Shown here: piece after piece, positions 1-5,044 of the stretch
How the letters are laid out: each line of letters starts with the position of its first letter
Position numbering within the stretch: position 1 is the first letter of the stretch
Assembly: GCA_937871155.1 (NCBI GenBank)
Contig: CALMXV010000283.1
Coordinates: forward strand, 1-5,044
Origin: an uncultured Taibaiella sp.
Lineage (GTDB): Bacteria > Bacteroidota > Bacteroidia > Chitinophagales > Chitinophagaceae
Length of the DNA: 5,044 bases
Direction of reading: 5' to 3'
Notes under the pieces: generated by a model
Database searches by the model: none
What the model was told of the DNA's origin: nothing
What the model saw: the letters and a program-made list of their open reading frames with translations, nothing else
Position numbers and translations under genes: made by a program

Positions 1-959
1 TGAAAGTTAGTGCTGCTTGCCGGTAAAGCTGGATTGATAGTGTAGGTACCTGCGGCAAAAGGAGTAGGTATATTTACTGAAACAGTATCAGAATAAACTG
101 TAGAAACGCCACAAGTAATAGCTGCACGATAATAGATAGTTCCTGATATTAATGAACTAGTATTATATACTGAGCTTGCTGCAGGAGAACCTAAAGCTGT
201 CCAAGGTCCTGAAGTACTAGTTGCTGACTCCCACTGATAGGTTTGTCCGCTGCCTCCCGTACCTCCAATGACGCTCAATGAAAAGTTTTGTCCTACACAA
301 GGTGTTGAATCACTAACTATGGCATTGCCAGGTATGGGAGGGTCTGTACAAGGGCCCCAAGGAGCAAATGTAACCGAGCCGCACCAAAAACGTGGAGTAG
401 TGGATGGTCCCCAATAGCCAACATTTAGACTATTTATTTGATAGTTGCCATTCCCAATCTTAACACCACCATTTGTAAAGTTATTAGGCGTAGCTCCAGA
501 CCCGCCATAATTAAGTGCAGAGCCACTTGTTTGCACAGCAAAACGATAAGTGGTATTAGCTGGTATCACCAAACTCAAATTGGTAAATGTAGGATGAATG
601 GCTGTTGTAGTGACTGTACTCAATGTAACCGTAGATACGGCAGTCCAACCAACAGCAGAAGCAAAACTATTAGCTGTTGCAGCTACACCAGTTACTCCAC
701 TTAAGGAAGTACTACTATAATAAAGCGAAAAGTTGTTGCCATTAGAAGCTGCTGCTCTATACATTTCAATATCCGAAATAACAATAGGGTAGCTATTGGT
801 ATTCTCTACAATAAAGGTCAAATAATAATTTGCACCTGAACCTGAACCCGCACTACTAGGTAGCCCGGTTGTGACTGTTGTCTGTGCTGATGATTGCCCA
901 GCAAGGCAAAGCAACAACCCTGTAAATAGCATTTTCAGAAAGGATAATTGTCTTTTCAT
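1..959 (-). CDS. Secreted Ig-like surface protein, 3' end missing
   Basis: An uninterrupted minus-strand frame runs from ATG at 957-959 to the left edge (319 complete codons), so only the N-terminal part is present. Residues 1-25 form a signal peptide: K2 and R3, a hydrophobic core around residues 10-20, and a likely SSA|Q cut after A25. Residues 26 to about 203 are Ser/Thr/Gly/Asn-rich and look like a beta-sandwich module ending in TPRFWCGSVTF; this resembles N-terminal modules I recall from large Bacteroidota exoproteins. Residues 209 to about 298 form an Ig/PKD-like repeat with YQWES (W243) and TIYYRAAITCG; C221 and C283 could form a disulfide. The final residues (PFAAGTYTINPALPASSTNF) resemble the lead-in to beta-helix regions in such proteins. 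Cell-surface or extracellular placement and type IX secretion are inferred; the sorting domain would lie outside the window. The binding target is unknown. The first ATG is chosen because it gives a proper positively charged signal-peptide start. Confidence 0.85.
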   Translation of the reverse strand, partial: MKRQLSFLKMLFTGLLLCLAGQSSAQTTVTTGLPSSAGSGSGANYYLTFIVENTNSYPIVISDIEMYRAAASNGNNFSLYYSSTSLSGVTGVAATANSFASAVGWTAVSTVTLSTVTTTAIHPTFTNLSLVIPANTTYRFAVQTSGSALNYGGSGATPNNFTNGGVKIGNGNYQINSLNVGYWGPSTTPRFWCGSVTFAPWGPCTDPPIPGNAIVSDSTPCVGQNFSLSVIGGTGGSGQTYQWESATSTSGPWTALGSPAASSVYNTSSLISGTIYYRAAITCGVSTVYSDTVSVNIPTPFAAGTYTINPALPASSTNF

Positions 960-998
960 ATGCATTATTTTAATTGCCTACTCTAAATTGGTTTTCGG

Positions 999-1006
999 CC
1001 CCCCCC
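999..1006 (-). repeat. Homopolymer G8 tract (C8 on + strand) in leader
   Basis: Eight consecutive C on the plus strand (G8 on the coding strand of the surface-protein gene) sit in an otherwise AT-rich spacer, with 39 nt between the tract and the ATG. Runs of G/C of this length are prone to slipped-strand mispairing and are a known substrate of phase variation. The tract is outside the reading frame, so a change in length would alter leader or promoter geometry rather than cause a frameshift. That it actually varies is an inference. Confidence 0.9.
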
Positions 1007-1018
1007 GTTTGTTTTTTG

Positions 1019-1026
1019 TAAATATA
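1019..1026 (-). promoter_or_regulatory. Possible -7 element for surface-protein gene
   Basis: On the minus strand this reads TATATTTA, one mismatch (last base) from the Bacteroidota -7 consensus TAnnTTTG. No clear TTG/TTTG -33 box lies about 19-21 nt upstream. If real, transcription would begin near 1012-1015, placing the G8 tract within the first bases of the transcript. The support is weak. Confidence 0.25.
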
Positions 1027-1333
1027 GCTTTTTTATTATTCATTGCTATCAGGATGTTGTAATTATAAAATAGGAATTGCTATAGTGGATTATAGAATTA
1101 CCTATATGCATGATAGGATTGTGGAGCAATAGCTGTAAAAATATTATTAATAGATTACCAATAACCCTAAGTAGAATGTCTCAAATGGTTTAACTCCTCT
1201 ATATACAAACAGCAAAACAAATGCTTATCGGATTACTTAAATGATAGAATAGAAACAACGAATCAGTAAAACTTAAACTCGATAGAATTACTTCTTGGAA
1301 CAAACTTTTGCTATTATTAAAAATAAATAACTG

Positions 1334-2797
1334 TTAATGAGCAATCCAGCCGCTAGGGTCTTGTGGGGCTGATTTATCATTGGAGGATACTTTCCAAAGC
1401 TCAAAGTGCATGAGGTATTCGCCATCATCATTGGGACCTACCGTACCGATGGTTTGTTTCATATTTACTTTAGCACCTTTTCCTACTGCCACATTTCCTA
1501 GTCTTGAATATACGGTAAAGAAACGACCATGATCGATAAGCACACACTGTCCCATGCCCGGCACAAAGAAGATGTTTTTAACCGTACCACTAAATACTGC
1601 TCGAACACTAGCATTCGCACTAGTTTGGATTTCGATTCCGCTATTTTCCGTTTCTATTTTATAAACCGGGTGCTTTTGACGACCAAAACGCTCGGCAATA
1701 AATCCCTTCTCTACTGGCCAAGGTAGTTTTCCTCTGTTGCTTTCAAAATTGTCAGACAAGGCTGCTACTTCTGGTGTAAGGCTTAGGTTGTAGTTGGTAG
1801 CTTTAGGTGTAGATGGGCGAGGTGTAGCCACTCGAGGTGGCGTTGCAGTGGCTACTACTTTTTCAGTTAATTTTTTATCGTTAGATGCAGGTACATTGAA
1901 GCGTGGGTTTCCCGGCACGGCACTTTTGGTACCAGAGCCTGTCATTACCTTCACGTCTTGTGCATGATGGGCATCCGCAGCAGCTTTCTCAGCAGCTATC
2001 CTTCTTTCTTCTTCTGCACGTTGCCTTGCTTCTTCACGCTTTCTTTCCTCTTCTGCTTTCCTTCTGGCTATTTCTATTTCTTTACGAATGGCTGCTTCAA
2101 TCGCTTTCTCCAACTGTTTTAAAGACTTCTTATTTTCGGCTATCTCTCTAGTCAACTCGTGTTCTCTCCCTTTTAAAGAAGCCACTACCCTATCTTTTTC
2201 GTTCGATTCTTTTTGGATTACTTGCTTTTGCTGCTCCTCAGCCGTTCGTAAAATGTTTTTTTGCGATTTGGTATGATTCAGTACGTCAATCTTTTTTTCT
2301 ATTGTGCTGTTCATGGCTTTAATCTGATCGGCTTGATATTTACGATACTCTCTATATTTTCTCAAATAGCGCATCCTACGTATTGCCATATTGAAATCAT
2401 CTGAAGAGAAAACAAACGCTAGCATGTTATACGAGCTACGATGCATATAAGCATAGCGAATAGACTGAGCATAACGCATTTTAAGCGTATTCAGCTGCTG
2501 ACGCAATTGCTCAATCTCTTGGGTGGAATATTCAATATTATTATCAATAGAGTTAATCTCTTGGTTAATATTAGAAATTAATTTCTGACGCTCATTCAAT
2601 TTAGCTTGTAAGGCGCGCAACTCAGCCAATGAAGCCTTCTTATCACCTCTTGTGGCCTCAAGCTGCTGTTGTGTTTCCAACAAATTATTTAGCATACTTT
2701 TCCTACGGCTTTCAAGCTCCGAGCGAGACGAACTAGGCTGTTGTGCAACGACCATTTGAACGGCCAACATTAAAATAACTACAAAACCAAAACGCAT
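1334..2797 (-). CDS. envC: EnvC-like murein hydrolase activator (LytM/M23 family)
   Basis: The 487-residue product starts with a signal peptide (about residues 1-18, ending VVAQ). Residues 22 to about 280 are predicted coiled coil, including a Glu/Arg/Ala-rich stretch at 240-275. The segment at 108-155, with YMHRSS, LAFVFSSDDF and RRMRYLRKY, matches the conserved helical region of EnvC-type proteins. A Pro/Thr linker (about 295-335) leads to a C-terminal LytM fold at about 355-487. Zinc ligands are largely lost: the HxxxD position reads N385-SGI-E389, the usual YxHL reads YSRL (R432), and HLH reads LMH (L462), leaving only H464. It is therefore probably non-catalytic, like E. coli EnvC, which is controlled by FtsEX and activates periplasmic amidases for septal peptidoglycan splitting. 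No ftsEX or amidase gene is in the window, so the partner is inferred. The ATG at 2795-2797 gives the signal peptide directly. An active DD-endopeptidase is less likely. Confidence 0.85.
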   Translation of the reverse strand: MRFGFVVILMLAVQMVVAQQPSSSRSELESRRKSMLNNLLETQQQLEATRGDKKASLAELRALQAKLNERQKLISNINQEINSIDNNIEYSTQEIEQLRQQLNTLKMRYAQSIRYAYMHRSSYNMLAFVFSSDDFNMAIRRMRYLRKYREYRKYQADQIKAMNSTIEKKIDVLNHTKSQKNILRTAEEQQKQVIQKESNEKDRVVASLKGREHELTREIAENKKSLKQLEKAIEAAIRKEIEIARRKAEEERKREEARQRAEEERRIAAEKAAADAHHAQDVKVMTGSGTKSAVPGNPRFNVPASNDKKLTEKVVATATPPRVATPRPSTPKATNYNLSLTPEVAALSDNFESNRGKLPWPVEKGFIAERFGRQKHPVYKIETENSGIEIQTSANASVRAVFSGTVKNIFFVPGMGQCVLIDHGRFFTVYSRLGNVAVGKGAKVNMKQTIGTVGPNDDGEYLMHFELWKVSSNDKSAPQDPSGWIAH

Positions 2798-2822
2798 TAC
2801 TTAATCTAGGTGAGGGTGGCGA

Positions 2823-2830
2823 CAAATATA
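2823..2830 (-). promoter_or_regulatory. -7 promoter element of the envC-like gene
   Basis: The minus strand reads TATATTTG, a perfect match to the Bacteroidota TAnnTTTG -7 motif, with 25 nt between it and the ATG. Transcription would start near 2819, giving a leader of about 20 nt. No clear TTG at the -33 position was found, so the assignment rests on the -7 box and its position. Confidence 0.5.
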
Positions 2831-2967
2831 ACTAAAACTGATGGTGGAAAAAGTTTCCGTTACCTTTTTATGATGCTTTTATTAATTAACTAAAATCTAC
2901 TACTAAATAAGTTTAGAATTCAAATGAATAAGGAAAATGATAACTCTCCCAAGTATTATAGGATGCT

Positions 2968-2975
2968 TATTTTTG
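2968..2975 (+). promoter_or_regulatory. -7 promoter element of rnhB
   Basis: TATTTTTG matches TAnnTTTG exactly, with 25 nt between it and the TTG start codon of rnhB, the same spacing as the divergent element of the envC-like gene. No -33 TTG is evident upstream. The predicted start near 2979-2981 leaves a short leader and supports a start codon at or very near 3001, since any start 5' of about 2980 would not be transcribed. Confidence 0.45.
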
Positions 2976-3000
2976 GAGCAAGGAAATTCTAATAGTTAAG

Positions 3001-3597
3001 TTGAAAACATTTTTTCATAACCAATTAATTGAAGCTGGCTGTGATGAAGCCGGAAGGGGATGCCTTGCAGGACCGGTATTTGCAGCTGCGGTAATTTTAC
3101 CCAAAGACTTTTTTCATCCTTTATTGAATGATAGCAAACAACTCTCAGAGGCAACACGCTTTGCACTTCGTCCTGTGATAGAGCATGAGGCTATTAGTTT
3201 TGCAGTAGCTCAAGTAGATCATCAAGAAATTGATGTCATCAATATCTTAAACGCTTCTATTAAAGCCATGCATTTAGCGATTGACCAACTTAGCACTCGC
3301 CCAGAAATGCTTTTAATAGATGGCAATAAGTTTAGACCGTATTGGGGTATCCCTCACCAAACAGTTATTGGAGGCGATGGATTATATGCGTCTATTGCTG
3401 CTGCCAGCATCTTAGCTAAGACTTATAGAGATGATTATATGATGCAGTTGCACGAAAGCTATCCGCAATATGATTGGCATCAAAACAAAGGTTATGGAAC
3501 TTTGGCTCATCGGAAAAAGATTCTCAAACATGGGCTTTCTCCTTATCATCGAAAAACATTTCGAGTGAACCTTTCAAGCTTAGAAGGCGAAAAATAG
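3001..3597 (+). CDS. rnhB: Ribonuclease HII
   Basis: This 198-residue protein, the usual length for bacterial RNase HII, cleaves the RNA strand of RNA/DNA hybrids and nicks 5' of single ribonucleotides in DNA (ribonucleotide excision repair) in the cytoplasm. The acidic active site is complete: D15 and E16 in GCDEAGRG, D107 in LLIDG and D126 in GGDG. The GRG motif (18-20) that reads the RNA-DNA junction, DSKQLS (44-49), ASILAK (135-140), KGYGT with Y165, and the C-terminal HRKTF are all present. The start is TTG: the upstream frame is open to a TAG at 2959-2961 but has no ATG or GTG, and starting here gives 11 residues before AGCDEAGRG, typical of Bacteroidota homologues. There is no nearby Shine-Dalgarno; AAGGA at 2980-2984 is too far upstream. 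It is divergent from the envC-like gene and convergent with the kinase gene. Confidence 0.96.
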   Translation: MKTFFHNQLIEAGCDEAGRGCLAGPVFAAAVILPKDFFHPLLNDSKQLSEATRFALRPVIEHEAISFAVAQVDHQEIDVINILNASIKAMHLAIDQLSTRPEMLLIDGNKFRPYWGIPHQTVIGGDGLYASIAAASILAKTYRDDYMMQLHESYPQYDWHQNKGYGTLAHRKKILKHGLSPYHRKTFRVNLSSLEGEK

Positions 3598-3605
3598 CCT
3601 AAGCT
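3577..3605. terminator. Stem-loop across convergent stops, possible bidirectional terminator
   Basis: AGCTTAG (3577-3583) and CTAAGCT (3599-3605) form a perfect 7-bp inverted repeat around a 15-nt loop that contains the rnhB stop. The second arm covers the kinase stop codon. An alternative fold pairs AGCTTA/TAAGCT plus GGC/GCC with a small bulge. Neither strand has a T-run after the stem, so efficient intrinsic termination is doubtful. The position between two convergent genes is the main argument. Confidence 0.3.
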
Positions 3606-4564
3606 AGTGGCAGCATCATTTCAAAAACGGAGCCTTTGGGCTTGTTGTCTTTAATGGATAGTGTGCCTTTATGTTGTTTTATTATTTTATCGGTTAGGTA
3701 TAGTCCAAGTCCTGTTCCCTTAGTAGTACGAACATTTTCATTGCCCACTCTATAAAATTTCATAATTACTTTTTGTTTCTCCATATCCGATATGCCATTG
3801 CCAAAATCTGAAACTCTAAAGTATAGTCGTTTGCTTTTAGTAAAACTCTGTATGACGACTTCGTCTGCTGAGTATTTCAATGCGTTCTCCACAAGGTTGT
3901 TGATAGCTAATTGCAACATCAGCTTATCAGCAGAGATAGGAGTAGCCGAAGCATGTAAATTCAATTGAATGCGCTGCGGATAACGTTGTTGATAAGGCGC
4001 AAGAATGTAGGTAAGAAATTCATCAAAATTTATTTTTTCAAAAATTGCTTGATGTTGGTTGCCTTCCAGTTGTGATGTCATCAAAATATTATTGCAAAGG
4101 TCGTTGAGGCGATTACTTTCTGCTATACTTTTTCCTATCAGTTGTTGTGTTTTATCTTTATCCAACTGATGTTTTTCTAAGGTCTGTAGATTGAGTTTGA
4201 TAGCAGCTATCGGAGATTTTAATTCATGAGTAACAGATAGCATGAAGTTATTTTGTTGTTGAGACAACCGTATCCCTCTTCTATAAGACGAATACACAAT
4301 ACTGGCTCCAATAAAGATGACAATTAAAAAAGTGCCCCCTTCTCCAGTAAACTGCTGCTTTCGCCGCATTCGTTTATCTAAATAGGCTTGCTTGGATGTA
4401 TTAAATAATTGTGGATGCTGAGTGCTATCTATTTGAGACCGTAAGTGTATCAGCTCTTGTTGAAAGATGCGCTCATTTTGACGATAAAGGCTAAACCCCC
4501 AAAATAATAATGCGGCAACAATATATGCCAGCAACAAAATATAGAGCGTGGTAAATAGCTTCAT
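3599..4564 (-). CDS. Two-TM sensor histidine kinase (HisKA-HATPase)
   Basis: The 321-residue inner-membrane kinase has TM1 at about 5-25 and TM2 at about 78-95, enclosing a short periplasmic segment of about 50 residues. It has no recognisable HAMP, PAS or receiver domain. The H-box is FMLSVTHELKSPIAAIK with phospho-acceptor H113. The ATPase domain (about 178-320) has the N-box NNLVENALKYS (N223, N227), G1 DFGNGI (D253), F-box KFYRVGN and G2 GTGLGLYL (283-290), so all catalytic boxes are intact. It should autophosphorylate H113 and pass phosphate to a response regulator that is not in the window. It starts at ATG 4562-4564, 11 bp after the gldH stop, implying co-transcription. With so small a sensor region, the signal may be read through the membrane or a partner protein; this is inference, and the ligand is unknown. 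Confidence 0.93.
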   Translation of the reverse strand: MKLFTTLYILLLAYIVAALLFWGFSLYRQNERIFQQELIHLRSQIDSTQHPQLFNTSKQAYLDKRMRRKQQFTGEGGTFLIVIFIGASIVYSSYRRGIRLSQQQNNFMLSVTHELKSPIAAIKLNLQTLEKHQLDKDKTQQLIGKSIAESNRLNDLCNNILMTSQLEGNQHQAIFEKINFDEFLTYILAPYQQRYPQRIQLNLHASATPISADKLMLQLAINNLVENALKYSADEVVIQSFTKSKRLYFRVSDFGNGISDMEKQKVIMKFYRVGNENVRTTKGTGLGLYLTDKIIKQHKGTLSIKDNKPKGSVFEMMLPLA

Positions 4565-4575
4565 AATAGCATTGT

Positions 4576-5044
4576 TTATGGTGCTTTACGATGCCCTATC
4601 TTGGCTACACGCAAGCCTACTTGTAAAATTTCAGGTAATGGATTTACTCGCATATTCTGTTCAAAACGGATTTCATATAGACCTTTCTTATTGAATACCA
4701 TTGGTCGATTGTCTTGTGTGATCGGCATTCTATGCTCCCAGATGGCTCCCATTCCACGACCTAGCCATTTCCCTGATCTTTCTGCTAATGGTATTTCTAC
4801 TCTTACTTGCTGAAAGCTGCTATCCCCTGGCTGTTTCGTGTAAATCCACATCCATATATTTGAAAAAGGATACGCATCTGTATGGCGTATCAAAAAGTAT
4901 AAATTATAGATGGCTGCGGTATCGGTTATTTCAAATTTAAACGTTGGCTTATTGGCATAACTCCATTCGTTCTTTGGAAGCCCTTCCGCTTTTTGATAAT
5001 AAGGGGAGGTAAGGCAACCTGTCAACACTAAAACCAATCCTATT
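4576..5044 (-). CDS. gldH: Gliding motility lipoprotein GldH, 5' end missing
   Basis: The frame stays open through the right edge. A TTG at 5035-5037 could be called as a start, but it would leave only seven residues before the lipobox; the visible residues IGLVLVLTGC are the tail of a signal peptide, so the true start is outside. The lipobox LTGC (Cys codon 5014-5016) predicts a lipidated mature protein of 146 residues, close to the usual GldH size. Family features include YNLYFLIRHTDAYPFSNIWM, GKWLGRGMGAIWEHRMPI, KGLYEIRFEQNMR and the ending LQVGLRVAK. GldH is one of the lipoproteins required for gliding in Flavobacterium johnsoniae and is also found in non-gliding Bacteroidota, so it does not prove motility. 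Its biochemical role is not established. It lies directly upstream of the histidine kinase gene. Confidence 0.9.
   Translation of the reverse strand, partial: IGLVLVLTGCLTSPYYQKAEGLPKNEWSYANKPTFKFEITDTAAIYNLYFLIRHTDAYPFSNIWMWIYTKQPGDSSFQQVRVEIPLAERSGKWLGRGMGAIWEHRMPITQDNRPMVFNKKGLYEIRFEQNMRVNPLPEILQVGLRVAKIGHRKAP

Larger units (their letters stand above)
960..1333. other. AT-rich intergenic region, no gene seen
   Basis: This 374-bp gap lies between the envC-like stop and the surface-protein start, both genes reading leftward. I found no convincing coding frame, tRNA or rRNA signature, or strong GC-rich terminator. It contains the G8/C8 run at 999-1006 and a one-mismatch -7 box at 1019-1026. 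It also has a direct repeat of ATAGAATTAC (1092-1101 and 1282-1291) and a weak 5-bp inverted repeat CCTAT/ATAGG around ATGCATG (1101-1117). It must hold the promoter and leader of the surface-protein gene and the 3' end of the envC-like transcript. Confidence 0.7.

Noticed and set aside
438..704. An 88-codon plus-strand open frame
   Set aside because: It lies antisense inside the surface-protein gene, whose minus-strand frame encodes a coherent signal peptide and beta-rich domains; the plus-strand product is low-complexity and Ser/Cys-rich with no recognisable features.
871..1062. A 63-codon plus-strand open frame with a hydrophobic C-terminus
   Set aside because: It overlaps the signal-peptide end of the surface-protein gene and crosses the C8 run. 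Its hydrophobicity comes from T-rich spacer sequence, and no start signal supports it.
1101..1117. CCTAT-ATGCATG-ATAGG inverted repeat as an operator
   Set aside because: It has only five paired bases and no second copy; it is likely chance.
1314..1330. TTATT/AATAA inverted repeat just after the envC-like stop as a terminator
   Set aside because: It is a 5-bp AT-only stem in A/T-rich DNA, too weak to call.
1903..2276. Two overlapping plus-strand open frames rich in Leu, Phe and Ser
   Set aside because: They are antisense to the coiled-coil part of the envC-like gene; the Glu/Lys/Arg-rich codons on the coding strand read as Leu/Phe/Ser-rich frames on the other strand.
4601..4813. A 70-codon plus-strand open frame
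   Set aside because: It is antisense to conserved GldH sequence and shows no protein-like features.
5035..5037. TTG as the start codon of gldH
   Set aside because: It would leave only seven residues before the lipobox cysteine, too short for a signal peptide, and the frame stays open to the window edge; the real start is upstream, outside the window.

Overview
This is a low-GC window (roughly 40% by eye) from a member of the Bacteroidota. The main evidence is a GldH gliding-motility lipoprotein, a family confined to that phylum. It is supported by promoter -7 elements of the phylum type (TAnnTTTG), start codons without Shine-Dalgarno sequences, and a long secreted Ig-like protein of the kind these bacteria export. 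The style of the surface protein and of the RNase HII suggests a Chitinophagaceae or Sphingobacteriia-like lineage, but that is only an inference.

Layout, left to right. 1-959 (minus) is the 5' part of a large secreted surface protein gene that runs off the left edge. 960-1333 is a non-coding AT-rich gap holding a striking run of eight G (coding strand) in the leader of that gene. 1334-2797 (minus) encodes an EnvC-like murein hydrolase activator with a signal peptide, a long coiled coil and a LytM/M23 domain that has lost most of its zinc ligands. 2798-3000 is a divergent promoter region with a perfect -7 box for each flanking gene, each exactly 25 nt from its start codon. 3001-3597 (plus) is rnhB, RNase HII, with a TTG start. 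3599-4564 (minus) is a compact two-TM sensor histidine kinase that converges on rnhB with one base between the stop codons. 4576-5044 (minus) is gldH, whose true start lies beyond the right edge.

How they fit together. gldH and the kinase are 11 bp apart and probably form one leftward operon, so an envelope/gliding lipoprotein is co-expressed with a membrane sensor that has no response regulator in the window. The EnvC-like protein would act in the periplasm on septal peptidoglycan by activating an amidase rather than cutting it. rnhB is a housekeeping genome-maintenance gene. The surface protein is a plausible type IX secretion substrate, but its C-terminus is not visible.

Most of the window is ordinary chromosomal Bacteroidota content. 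I see no mobile element, CRISPR array, RNA gene or evidently new multi-gene system. The points most worth a second look are the G8 tract before the surface-protein gene, the degenerate LytM site, the gldH-kinase pairing and the stem-loop spanning the two convergent stop codons.
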